Positions 1 to 11,900 of a DNA stretch of 64,000 nucleotides are shown here, piece after piece. Each line of letters opens with the position of its first letter. The stretch's first letter is position 1. A program made the translations under genes and the position numbers. This stretch comes from Xylocopa sonorina. Lineage: Eukaryota > Arthropoda > Insecta > Hymenoptera > Apidae. The stretch covers positions 11,474,501 to 11,538,500 of the forward strand of contig NC_135199.1 of the NCBI RefSeq assembly GCF_050948175.1, in the 5' to 3' direction. The notes beneath the pieces were generated by a model that was given only the letters and a program-made list of their open reading frames with translations, ran no database searches and was not told the origin of the DNA.

Positions 1-213
1 CCAGAAGCTCTCCTTCAACGTAAATTCCCTGAATACAAATAGCGATTGTTTTTTTAACAAGTATTCGATGCGTTTAATTTAGCTTAAAGCTTTCAATTTT
101 AGTTAGCTACAAGAAAGTTTCACGTTTCTTAAGATCTATACGCTGTAACCTCGGTCTAAATTTTCTCCAGCGTAACTCGAAACTCGTGATCGACGAAATT
201 GTGCAATTCTCAC
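1..213 (-). other. Ir25a intron, cut by the left window edge
   Basis: Starts at the GTGAGA donor at 213-208 (minus strand) that follows the exon encoding M1. The sequence is AT-rich with no exon-like open frame. The acceptor and the pore-loop exon lie outside the window. Confidence 0.75.
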
Positions 214-3200
214 CGACAAGGATATGGGTACAGTCGTTTATTGTTCCTGGCGCTGTAAGGGGAATACTTGTCAAGTATCCAAATCATGATTCCGGTCAGC
301 GTTAGAGCCCCTACGATGCTCAACCATACTTCGACTTTCAGCACCGTCATAAATTTGAAGAGAGACGGTTTGCGTACTGGTTTTCTCATCACTCGCGACA
401 AAATATATAAAATTTATATATAAAATAGAAAATACTTGATATCCTTGAAAGACTTGTACTTACCGATTAGTATGCCGGATTGCTCGAAATAAGGGGCGAC
501 GAAGTCGATCACTTCCTCGCGTTCCGATGTCATTGTCAATGCTGCTATCACAATATCTGTTTCCTGGAAAGTAAATATAAAGTTTTGTTGAGATAAAATT
601 TATTCAAACGTTGAATTAAATTGTTAAAACGACGGCGCTTTGTACAAAAGGGTCTAAACGGCTGCAGGTTTGCAGGGATCTTGATAGTACGCTTCTTACC
701 CCTTTTGCGAGATCGCCAATCAAACCATTCCACTGTCCGTTTGGTAATTTCTTCCCAAACTGTTTATCCTGTGGTATAACGAGATCGTAATCGAATTGCA
801 TCTCTTCAGACAATTTCTTTATAAAGTCCACGCAATAACCCTCCCACATGTCACGTCCATTCTCGTCTTTCATTACCAATCCGGTTACCGGATCTATTTT
901 AGCCACGGTCCAAGGCACTGCCTGATACGATTCCAACATTTACATATTAATCAACTTTGTAAAAGACATTTAGAAGAGATTGTAAAAAAATTCGTATGTT
1001 AATAAATTTGATCAATTACAGGAGCGGTCCCAATTCGGAAGAACCTCTTGGCAGGCTCAATCTTCTTCCCCTCGGTTTCTTTGATTTTAGTATGCTTGGT
1101 CCAAGTGGCCAGCGGCTCCAAAGCTCCATTCTCGAGTACCTCCAGCTTGATCTCTGCCTTGTACGTGATCATATTTTTCTCCGACCAGTATTCGAACGTA
1201 TCGTTGCCTCCTAATTTCTGTCGTGACACTCTGTCGTCAAATTCATTCGCTCCTCCCCAAAAACCTCACCTCTTTCAACTTAACCACGACCTACCGCCAG
1301 TATATTCTTATTGAACGCCTCGGACGTAAAATTCGAAGCCTTCGTAGAGTTCGACGAGGAGCATCGACCAGTTTTCGGTTCCACGCTGACGCCTGACTTC
1401 TGCAGATCGCTCATTAGACTCACTATGAGGCTCATCAATCGTTTGAAGTAAAGTGTGAACACCTGTCCACCCACGAAAAAGTGGCAATACTTAAATATCG
1501 CACGTTTCACGAAAAAAATTAGAAAACATATGATAAAATTGCACGTACTCGAACGTCAGGGGGGCAACTGCAAGACTGGTCGCTGAGCAATCTACAGCAA
1601 ACGTCCACGCTCATCGAGAGGATAGTAATGGAGACGTTCAGTTGCATCTCTCCGTTAATGTATTTAAAGTCTTTGTAGCTATTGTCAGTGAACACCAGGT
1701 TCCATATTCCGTCCCTCTTGACCAGTCCTCCTTGCACAGCCTGAAAATGTTCGACTCATTTCAAATCGATTCAAACTCTTATCAATTACTACTTTAACCC
1801 TTTACAGCATGGCGTTAAGAAGTAACAGTCTACAATTTACCGTTCTGAAAAAGTCCTCCATCCTAGATGTATCAGCGTAGATCGTGTAATAAGATGGCGA
1901 CGGCCTCATACTCTTGATCTTCGACACCGTTTTCTCCGTGAACTCGTCGATCACCACCAGCCGTATGATCGAGTTCCCGATCAGATAGTAGAGACTCTGA
2001 TTCAACTCTGCAACAAAGAGGCGTAAATATTTTGTCGAAACCCGGGGTAAGAAGGGGGGAGCAGAGTCGAAGGTCGATGTCAAAGTACCCCTTTCATCTT
2101 CGAAAATCAGGCCCACGTCGGTGGCGTTCTTCAACATCAAAAGATCGTCGATCGCCTGGACGTACGGGTTTATACTGCAATCGCCCCGTTTGTATATTAT
2201 TCCGTGATCGTCGGCCAAGGTTTTCAGCCGCTCCCAGCCGGTCCAGGTCATGTCGAGGACGATGCTGATTCCCTTAAATAAGGCAGCACATACTGCAAGT
2301 TGATTTTAACGAGACGGAAATAAGAACGACGCGCGATCACGGGATGATGACTTCGATACTGGTAGGAGTGCGAGCCACGATCGATCGGGACTAAGTTTTC
2401 GAATAATCAAGTTTCGATCCGCGTTGCATCGGGACTTGCACTTGTCGAAGTCGCGAAAGCTTCGAGAGCTTCGCAACGTCCCATCGTTACTTAACCTTTC
2501 TCGAAGCTGGTGTCCACGCTCATTCGCTCCACTTCGACGACGGATATGTGAACGGTGATAATGTCGTCGCCGAATTTCTTCTCCGCTTGAGACGCGGCGT
2601 CGTTCAGAACGGCCAGGATCGAGGTGTCCTGCTCCTCCATCACTATGACTGCACCCAAGCAAGAAGAATGAAAGAAAACACAGATCAGGAAAATTCAAAA
2701 ATCATTTTTTCTGCTGATCTTTTTTCTTTTCCTTTTCAACTAAATTCATATATCTCGCGCGCGTTCCGGTTCGAAGCCGTCACGCAATTTCACGGAACGG
2801 GGCGAGCTTTTTACCGCGGCGCAGGATTCTTTATTATCGCGTGGCTCGATGCGAGCTTCGTTACCGTAGATCCGATCTAATCGCGTGGTAATTATCTAAA
2901 CGGTATGGAAAAAATTGCGCGGGACAAACGGTACGTTCTTCCCGCATTCCTTTTAAAGTAGCGTAAAACGTCACACGCCATATGTCTCCGGTATCTGGAG
3001 CAGGAATCGCGCGACGATATCGCGGCGCGCATCGACTCTCTCTCTCTCTCTCTCTCTTTTGATCGTCGATGATACCCTTCGTTCGAACATTTTTCTGTGT
3101 CAGAAACCAGGGCCCAGGAGATGCGGTGGGCTTCGGTCAGACGGTTCGCCGCCTGAATAATTCAGCGATGGTACGGCAAGTTTTCGCATCGGTTTATCGG

Positions 3201-3686
3201 GAACGAATCAAACTTTCATGCGACCCAATCAATGTTTAATCAATGCAATCGATGCGTTTAAACTTCTCTGATGTTACAACGTTTCATTAATCCACGTATA
3301 AACTAGAATCCGCAATAGAAATTGTCATCGTCGAAAGAATTGCAACAGAAACAGTACAGTGAATAGAATTTTCTACAACAAGGAAAGTCTTTTTCAATAT
3401 ACAAATAGTTGAAATCCATTTGTTCTATAAATTCTAGATGAAATCTTCTCGCGATCGTAAAAGAAACGCGAGCGACTTTTAAGAATCGAATAAGTCGACG
3501 CTCGTTAAGAAATACTCGGCGGATGGGACGCGTTTTCGCTTGGACAATAATTGCGCAACGGAACGCGAAGCAGAGTTTCGAAGAAGGTAGTGGAAACTTA
3601 CGCATGTTCATGGGCGTTTGGCAATGGGAAGGGCCGAGGAACGCCGTCAGCAAGAACGCGATTGCCGCCGCCAGAGTCGCCGACAT
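214..3686 (-). CDS. Ir25a: Ionotropic receptor 25a co-receptor, N-terminal 555 residues (3' end beyond window)
   Basis: Ionotropic glutamate-receptor-like cation-channel subunit. In insects IR25a is a broadly expressed co-receptor that pairs with tuning IRs in sensory dendrites. Ten exons join in one frame with GT-AG borders: 3602-3686, 2496-2648, 2089-2292, 1841-2007, 1549-1740, 1295-1462, 1020-1217, 700-921, 464-563, 214-391. The start at 3686 gives a signal peptide (residues 1 to about 22, ending PSHC). An amino-terminal domain follows (to about 370), a feature kept in IR25a but lost in most IRs. Next comes ligand-binding half S1, with WEGYCVDFIKKLSEEM near residue 430 and the TSEREEVIDF segment near 480. 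M1 is at 518-536, followed by DKYSPYSARNN, the IR25a version of the conserved post-M1 motif. The last exon ends in phase 2 at a GTGAGA donor (213-208), so the pore, S2 and remaining TM segments lie left of the window. No frameshift or stop is seen. Kainate receptors are the nearest alternative, but the M1 region reads as IR25a. Confidence 0.93.
3036..3058. repeat. (CT)n microsatellite in Ir25a intron 1
   Basis: Uninterrupted CT dinucleotides inside the large first Ir25a intron (2649-3601), which otherwise holds no exon-like sequence. Confidence 0.9.
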
Positions 3687-6525
3687 GGCTCCGGAGAACC
3701 GTCGCGGTTGCGGATGGACGAACAACAGTTGTCTTCCGTGCGAACGGACGGGCAAGTCGGATGGTACCGTCGCGTCGACGACGTCGACGACGACGCCTGC
3801 GCCCACTGTCCACTTTGTCCGGTTTATGAATAATTACACCCTCGCCTATCAAGCTCTGATCCTTATTTCCCATTGAATGTACCACTAGGCTACGTGGACA
3901 CGCGCGATGTCACATCCTTACACTCGTACCTTCCACCTGTGGCCATCGATTTATCGCTCAACCTGACGGCTGCCAAGTTGAACGTACGAACGGTCGATCG
4001 AGCCCACGGGTGGAGCATTCCTCGACGATTCGTAACGTCCGCGGGGAACGTTTCCTCGCGATCAAACACACGGATGGGTTCTGATTAAACGGAGGAGCCG
4101 TTTGGTATTTGGTATTGGCGCGTGCAGTGTCTACGTTTCAGATTAAAGTAAAATACTCCGCGCGGAATCGATTACGTTCTTTTTTCTGCCCCAAGCAAAC
4201 AGAATTGCGGTTGCACAGAGTTAAATAAATATTGTATCTTTGATCGAGCGACACTGGCGGATTCGTTTTTCGCGTCCGAGTTAGAGAGCGACTTTGAACC
4301 GGCGCGAATAAATGCTCGATACGCACATTATTCATTCGCCGTGCACGTTACGTTCTTTTAGAGCAGAACAATTACGAACGCGAAGCCTGCAATCGCTGAA
4401 AACTTCAATTCTCTAATCGATAATTGATTGCATCGCTTACAGCCTGGCCCCGTTCCTCCCCCTCGCGGCTCTTCTACTCGCGAGATTCGATCGACAACCG
4501 TTGCCGTCCCGCTATTTTCACGACCGGTGAACGATAAAGTTCCCTTTAACCGCGTCCAGACAAATCGGTTCGTCGAGCAACCCGTCGATCGTGTCCGCGA
4601 TTGAAATGGAGGAAAGAAATCGAGACGAGGAGGAAGATGACAGTAAGGAAGGAGAAAGGAGGGAGGAAAAAACGGGGCAGGTGATAGAATCGAGTTTCTC
4701 GATCGTTGAATCTTGGGACGACGAGCAGCCACGGCAGACGTCACGTTTTCCCATTATCAGTTCTGATCATGGTCTAAGGTTGATTAATTTCCATGGTTGA
4801 GGAAACCTGCGAATCGATGATGCGCGGTCACAAAGGATAATGACGCAAGGATCGAGATTGCGCCGCAGATGGTCGCTCGCCGAAGCGAGATGCTTCAATA
4901 GCCTCGCACTATTTTTTAATACACCTCGGACGTCCTTTATGCGAACGCAATCTTGGAGAACCTGCCTCCGTTGATGATTGTTTCTCACCGTTTCCCTTTC
5001 TTCTTCCTCGAGCTATCATCGCGAAAGGCTGTTTCAAGTGTACTCGAGTTGAACTTGAGATGTAACGCTGTTCAGAACGAATTTCAACAATCTCGAAGCC
5101 TCGAAGTCTCGATGATTTATGTTTTAGAAAAGTTCTCGAACTTGTCGCATCCAGAGTTGCGAGGGAAAATGGTTGATTCAAATTTGAAAATGCTAGCTGA
5201 GAGCGCCACGACGCAGCGGATGGCTGAACTTTCTCGTAGATTAGTTTCCACGCAGCGTCGACAGATGTCGCGATCTGTGTTCGAATGCGCGCGTTAAACT
5301 ACTCGAGGTATTTCACAAAACTTTACGAATCGGCACATTACGTTATGCACCAATTTCTATGATGCGAGTTCAGATTCGTATCGTTAAGCGAATTGAGATT
5401 AATACGATCGGCGGAAGCCAATAAAGAGAAAAGGAGCCGATAAAATAGGAAACGACGTCATCCTTCTGTAGAAAATCGCTCGTTTCCATTTCGCAGTTAA
5501 ACATGAAATGTTAGTTATTCTATTTTTAATCTGTTTTCCCGTCGCTTCTTATTTTATTCGTTTTTCACAGTTTAACGTGCAGGTTGAAAGTATAAAAGAA
5601 TTTCGCGGACCGCTGAGCGAGTAAACAGGAAAGAAGTTACACGGAGATGTTTAATTTGAATCGTCATAACTGTATCCACAAATTGTGGCCGCTTTCAACG
5701 TTCGAACGCTTCGGGCGGGTCGTAAAGAAATGTTTGAAAAATGCAGTCGAAGCGGCGGCATTTCCACAGCTGACGTATCTCGTCGAACAGTTTCGGTATA
5801 TTTTTCTTGCATAATTTAGTTCACCAGACGCTGCAGTTCTTTTAATCGGCGCCAATTTTCGGCCTAAAATACTGCTCCAGTTTCACGGAATATGGAACAC
5901 GCGATCTTTCCACGATTTTCGTGTTCCTGCACCCGCTCTCAAGAGTCACGAAAATCCCGTGCGAATAAAATCTATCTCAACCCAATTAACAATGAACTGG
6001 TACCTATAATCACTGGCTATAACAGTTACTTTTTACGACGGTTTATCTATAAAATTGAAATCGCCATCTCCGTAACGGGGTGAAACAATTAGAGTTAAAT
6101 AGGTCAAAAGTACATGCGCGAAATGTGTACTCCGCTGCGATAGAAAAGGCGATTTGCATAAAGAGCATTTGCAACGATGCAAATGCGTTCATACGAGCGA
6201 CTGATACACACAATTTAACTACCGTTACGGGACAGTCCGTGCGGATAGAAGCGGCAAGTCGATCGAACGCGGTAAGGAAAGGTGGGCGAAGAAAAGGAAA
6301 AAAGGAAGAGGAGAAGAAACGAGAGAACGAGGGAAAACGGGCGGAAGCGCGTGAAGGCTACAAACGAAACGTGCACGCGTCAAAACGTGTTACAATTTCA
6401 CGCACGAAAAGGTAGAGGAGAAGGTAGGTAGGTAGGTGGAACGCGGAGCCCGGTACGAACGGGCTTACACCCCGCGGTGTGGAGCCGCGGAGAGCCGAAC
6501 CGGAAGGTGAACCGGAGGCAGTCGA
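3687..6525. other. Intergenic region between Ir25a and the spi leader
   Basis: About 2.8 kb between the Ir25a start codon and a plus-strand promoter. It must hold the Ir25a 5' UTR and promoter, but no TATA box or initiator stood out. Open frames here (for example 4358-4744 and 4953-5297) are short, lack recognisable domains and overlap on both strands, so no gene is called. Confidence 0.6.
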
Positions 6526-6557
6526 TATAAGGGAATTAATTTCTAAGCTCGTTCTCA
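6526..6557 (+). promoter_or_regulatory. Candidate TATA/initiator core promoter
   Basis: TATAAG at 6526-6531 (context GATATAAGGG) lies 31 bases upstream of the A in TCTCAGAC (A at 6557). This is the spacing and initiator consensus (TCAGT-like) typical of arthropod focused promoters. No convincing downstream promoter element was seen. It faces the GC-rich leader-like sequence that ends at the donor near 8980, so it could start the spi pre-mRNA. The match is direct; promoter use is inference. Confidence 0.4.
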
Positions 6558-6630
6558 GACGGGACGTCGCGGTGACGAATTTCCGAAGAAAGTAGCGACG
6601 CGCGCATAGAGATGCGCGTGCGATCGGGGT

Positions 6631-6672
6631 TCGAAGGAAGGAGGAAAGGAAGAAAGGAAGGAAGGAAGGAAT
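6631..6672. repeat. (GAAG/GGAA)n purine tract
   Basis: Imperfect GAAG repeats within the putative leader, just downstream of the candidate core promoter. Confidence 0.85.
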
Positions 6673-8390
6673 GGAATTTTATTCAAGAAGCGCTCTAATG
6701 CGGGAAGTACGGGCTCGGTGATTTCCGGATGCAATCGGTTGTTTCCGGCCGGGCGGCCGCCCTCCCGAACTAAACCATTCATTCGACGGAGAGCGAGAGG
6801 CGTTGGATCGAACGAGGAGCGAGATAGGAAGGTAGAGGTAGGTGGAAGCGAGGTGTTCCCGGTTGGGAAGAGGATGGAGAAAGCGAGCGAGCGAGTGAAT
6901 GAGAGGGCGAGGAACGGGAAGGGCAGGAGGAAGGGAGAAGGAAAGGTACGCGATACGGTTAGGGGGGAAGAGAGTTAGCGGCGAGAGAGCGAATACGCGA
7001 GAGAAGGCATAGGCACGGCCGATTCGAGAAGGTAGGCAGGCAGCCAGGCTGCTGGTAGGCAAGAGTAAGAAAGCGAGGGAGCAGACTGGCCGGCCGCGCG
7101 CGCTGCAGTTTAACAGAGCTGCCAGGCAAATCGACAGCAGATGTGGCCAGTTAGCTCGGTGCTGTGTGCTCGTACGGATCTCGGTGTTCCGTGGACTTTC
7201 GATGCGCCGAGCGAACCCCCAGTCGATAGCAGGGACGGCGAGCAGTTTGGTTTGAGCAGTCGGCGAGCGTGACCCTTGCCGCCGCGACACACGCCGTCCA
7301 CGAGAGAACGATGCGAGATCGAACGCTGTGAAAGGCTTCGAGAAAGGCTCCGTGGTTGACGAAAGTCCCGAACGGAGAACGCGAAACACGTCCAGCCCGT
7401 GGAGGACGGAACAAGAGACAGAGGAGAGAAGCACCGGGCACGGTGTTAGCCGAGGAGGATCGCGAGACGGAGAGAAGAGGAGAGAACAAATCGAATGGAA
7501 CAGTCGGTCGCGCGCCAGCACCAAGAACGCAGTGACCGTCGTACCTGTCCGTCGGTGGCCGAAGACTTGCCCGATCGAGACTCGGGAGTGATGTGGCAAC
7601 GTTGCTGGTGGCTCGCGAGCGGAGGAGTCAGTCGTCGCTCGGCTGTTCTATCGTAGTCTGTGTCTGACAGTGCAGTATAGCTGCCAATAGAACCGCGAGG
7701 GCCCGTCAGGGCCCACGAGCACCGCGCGAACCGCACCACCGTATTCTCATCGCGGTCACGATGACATATTCGAGAGACGCGAGTACAGGCCACGACACCA
7801 GCGAAGAACGGACAGTACTCGTACAGCTGTACCGCGCGTTCCTACGATAGCCGCTACGAGCAAGAACCGCGTTATTCGTTATCGCCGTTGTAAAATAGCC
7901 GATGGGAGAAGGGGAGAGTAACGTTGCGTTTCGAGCCGCGACCCTGCGATCGCAGTGTCGCGCGTATATTTCCCCCCCGTTGTATACACGGCCTTTTTGT
8001 CGAACCTTCGCAGAAGTTCCTAAAGTGCGCGCCGGTTCTACGAGTCCGCTACTCGAATGTCGAGAAACGAATGAGTGCGTGAATCGTGACATCGTGTCAG
8101 AGTGTACCGGAGAGTAACACTCGGGGTAAGAGCAAGAGAGCGAGAAAGAGAGAATCCGTCTTTCTTTCTCTCGCATCCCGTAGAGGCCGTGGTCGGACTT
8201 TACGCCGTCGTACGCGCTTCTCCCCTCCCCCTCCTCCTTCCCCAGTATCCCCCCCCCCACCCCTAATGGACTGTTTCTTTCTCCCTCTCTCTCCCTGAAG
8301 GCCAATTTATCTATCCCGTCGAGCGTACGTCTGTCTCAGTCTATACACCATTCCTGTCTGTGCGCTGGCAGAGTTTTCACTGGCGCGGCG

Positions 8391-8432
8391 CGACACGGCA
8401 CGACACGACACGGCACGGCACGGCACGGCACG
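8391..8432. repeat. CGACA/CACGG pentanucleotide tandem repeat
   Basis: Alternating CGACA and CACGG pentamers, in the putative leader exon. Confidence 0.85.
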
Positions 8433-8886
8433 CGCGCACGGGTATACGCGACACGACACGTAAACGAAACCGGCTGTCCAGTCGAATCGGGAGTGTCAAA
8501 GGAGATTCGACGAGGAAAATCACGGGCATGGGAACAGTAGTGTGTGCCGTGGACTGATTCACAGTGCGCGATCGGTTGTCTCCCGTGGAGAGCACCGTCC
8601 GAAGAGGATCTTGCGTTTCATCCGGTGTGCGGTGCCTGTGTGTCCCTTTACACCAAAGGAGGAAGAGAGGTTAGGTTAGGCTAGGACTCGCGTCACCCCC
8701 GGCCAATATACTCCGTCCTTGTCTGTCGCACGCTTCGTTTCCCCCACCTCTCTTTCTCTGGCGCACGGCGAAGAGGAACGCAGACACGAGTGAGGCCAGG
8801 CCGACGTTACACACACGCGACACAGACACACACCGTAGAGACACACACGCGCGCAGGACAATTGGGTAAAGAGGAGGAAAATACAA

Positions 8887-8980
8887 ATGCCGATCGCCGG
8901 TGGAATTCTGGTCGCTGGAACCGCGGCTCATTGCCTGTCTTCCGCCGCTGGCATGCTTCGATACCTCGCTAGACTTTCAG
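8887..8980 (+). CDS. Possible alternative first coding exon of spi (long isoform)
   Basis: An ATG at 8887 (context ATACAAATG) opens a 31-codon frame that begins MPIAGGILVAGTAAHC and includes MLRYLARLS. It ends in phase 1 at the CAG/GTTAGC donor at 8980/8981. The frame continues without a stop if joined to a candidate acceptor at 43774-43775 (TTGGTTACAG), which opens the long frame upstream of the spi signal peptide. Phase agreement alone has a one-in-three chance, and the intron would be 34.8 kb. The exon may equally be untranslated leader. No homologous peptide is recognised. Confidence 0.25.
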
Positions 8981-11900
8981 GTTAGCACGCAATTTCATCT
9001 CTTATCCGTTCGACGGAACGTCTCCGTCGTTGACGGTCGCGTTCTCGATTATTTCACGTTTCGATTCGATGGGGAAAAGCGGGGGGGAAAAAAAAAAGAA
9101 GTCGCGCCGCGCACGCGAGAGGAACCGCGATGTGTAGAGAGAGAAAAAAAAAAGCACCAACGACGATCGGTCGTCGCGATGTAACGTTGCTTACGAACGG
9201 TATTCGCCAATAAGAACCGCCGATAAGTATTACCAAGAAGTACTACCAATAAGAATTCTCTCGCTCGTACGCGTACGCTCGACTGGAACCGATCGTTGGG
9301 GGAATTTTGACGGATCGAACCGTGGAAAATTGTTTGTTCTCCGTTCTCGATTGTTTCCACGCCTGCTGTCCCCGTTCTAATCCCGATCCCTTATTTCGTT
9401 CGCGTACGCGCGATCGTCGTACCATTTTTTCCCAGCATCGAAGGCCCGCCCCGCGGCTTAGACGCGGCACTCTCTCCGCGTAGCCCGATAAAATTTCGCT
9501 ATTTTCTCGGTCCGCGTCTAGCCGTGTCGGCTGCCGCCGGGGAATCCATGCGGTTTCGATTCCCAGACTTTCGAGTCAGTGCACCGCTACTGCTAGCTGT
9601 TAAATGGAAGCGTACAGCGGGCGACGTAGACAGAATAAGAGGAACAAAAACCGGGAGACGGCCTCGTGTAGCTCGCGCGGTATTATACGAGTTCGCGTGT
9701 ATCCCGTGTGCAGAGAGGATTTGACGTATCGACTCGGATTTCCATACCGTCGCGTAAAATTAACCTTCCCCGCCATACGCCATCCACCCCGTCCTTTAAT
9801 CCGTGTCATCGATCCGTGTTATCGATCGACGATATAAGTACGTCCTCTTTTTTTCGCCTCGCTCATCTACTAATCTCTTTCTTTTCTACACGAACCCTCG
9901 TCTTTTCATTAAATACCAATCGGTATTCTTTTTAATACAACACGATAGAAATCGTTATGATACGTATGATAAGGAAGATATTACTGATAATACCTTTGGT
10001 ATTTAATTAACCTTATCGGTGACTCAATGGGCGATGGACAGGAAGGAAGTCTTCCGCGATGATCGCATTTACTCGGCCGATCGATTATTCGTATTGATTA
10101 GAAGGTTTATCAAACGGAAATGAACGGTCACGCTTTGTTCGAGGTGAAAACCCATCGGTTTCTCGGAATCGATCGGACAGGTCGTGACGTCGATTCGCGC
10201 TTCCAACACGTAGAAACTAGAATTACGACGCGATCGTTCTAGATAAGAAAGAAGAATAGGAGAATTTTATTGTAGAACGAGAGGAGGACGATGGTAATTA
10301 TTTGGATTACGGCAATCCGTGGCCGCGTAGCGAGAATCAGTGTCCCCTTGGCAGGCCGTAGCGACACAGCAACACCGATTCTTCTCACAGCGGTGTTAAT
10401 TAGCGGCCAAATGATCGCTATTGTCGCCGCTTTCGCAACGAGCAGCGCGTCGCGAAACGAGCGCTTGTCCCTCGAGCGAATCGGCCAATTCTCTCTCTCT
10501 ATATTTGCCTCCTCGTAGTATGGAAATTACTACGATTCCAACATATTTTCAAACACGCTTACATCTTGCCTAGTGTGCGACCGTCGTTATTACGGTTTTT
10601 TTTTTTTTAATATAGACAACCAATCGTTTTAGAGATCGGTTTCGGTTCAGCTGTCTAGCATTGAAACGGGATCTATTTTCGGACTGTCGCGAAATTAGTT
10701 TCTAAAAGGGAGCGCATAAATTTTCCGTGGCTTTTAAACCCGCGGAATGGAGATACTTTCGAGGTTTCAGAGTCATTCAAGCACTTTGTCGCACGGCATA
10801 ACAGCAGATAGCGGAAAAGTAGTACGCAGCAACTACGATAAACTCGCCTATTTCCACAAATTATTTATTATCGTCGCCATTCCGTCAAACGAGCGAGCGA
10901 GAAATCTCTTGGCAAATAAAATTAACCAGCGTCATCGCAGGTATTCCCCTGATCATGCACTCTCATCGTATCTTATCGCTCTTCGTATCAATTGCAGTGT
11001 CTCGTTTTCACTAAAATTTCGTTTATCTGATATCGAACCCTCTGATTCATCGTTCGATTATAAACGATGAACACATTTTAATCGCGATTCAAGGCGAATC
11101 TGTCTCATCGAATTCCTTCGGTTCGACTAATATACAATAGAGAAACTACGTTTAATAAACGTGAGATTCGTCACCTTCTTCGCCTCTCCCCCTCTTCGTT
11201 TATTCTACATTAATTCATCGACGAATGAATGAACATATAACCTCTACGCAAAAATCGACCGCGAATATATCAAAATATAAATAGAAGCGTGTCTGAGCCA
11301 CGGTAGAAACTCACTCGAGAATTTACTTACCGTCAGTTCCGACTCGTTACGGACAAAGCGCGAAACCGTACGATATTGACATTGCCCAGAGATTTTTACC
11401 AACTCTGGTAATTTAACCCAACCTGACGTCAATCGATGTATCGAGCAGATTGAATTTGGTACCTCTCAGAGCGTTAGACTCTGCTAGACGAATGGTACAG
11501 TTGTTAGCTTTGGGTTTGGTCCGCGATCGATTCATCGGTACCAGAGTTTACCGAGTTTTTAATCGACGAGACTAGTCGCAACGCTAACCGAGAACGCGGT
11601 CGGAAAAGAGAGGACTATTTTCGAATAATAGGCTGTGGCATCCGCGATATCGCAAGCGGATCGTCGGATTTTCAGCGCTGGTATCCAGCGCGCAAATATG
11701 TGGAAGAGATTCGATGTAAATCGCGGCAAAAGTGAGAGTGGCAATGAGTCAACATCCGTGTCTGCTAATTTCCTAGTCATCGATAGATTTCGAATGGAAA
11801 ACAGTTTCGTGTTGCATTCTTTTCTTTTTTTTATTTCCTTTTTTCCCCAACTGGCGGCTGGTTCTTTTATTTAGTCCCTAGGACGCGAGCGTTACTCAAT

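Larger units (their letters stand above)
6558..8980 (+). other. Candidate 5' leader exon(s) of the spi transcription unit
   Basis: GC- and purine-rich low-complexity DNA (GAAG, CACGG and CACA tracts) with many short frames and no conserved protein. It ends at 8980 in CTTTCAG followed by GTTAGC, a usable splice donor. Bee developmental genes often have long, low-complexity 5' leaders. The 306-codon minus-strand frame at 6679-7599 is compositional. Extent and strand are inferred from the promoter at its start and the donor at its end. Confidence 0.35.

Noticed and set aside
6679..7599. 306-codon minus-strand open frame
   Set aside because: Low-complexity Ser/Arg/Leu/Pro translation of purine-rich leader sequence, with overlapping long frames on both strands. 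No domain or splice logic.
8671..8680. TTAGGTTAGG, the insect telomere-type repeat
   Set aside because: Only two exact units plus a degenerate one. Short TTAGG runs are common near hymenopteran genes and do not indicate a telomeric insertion.
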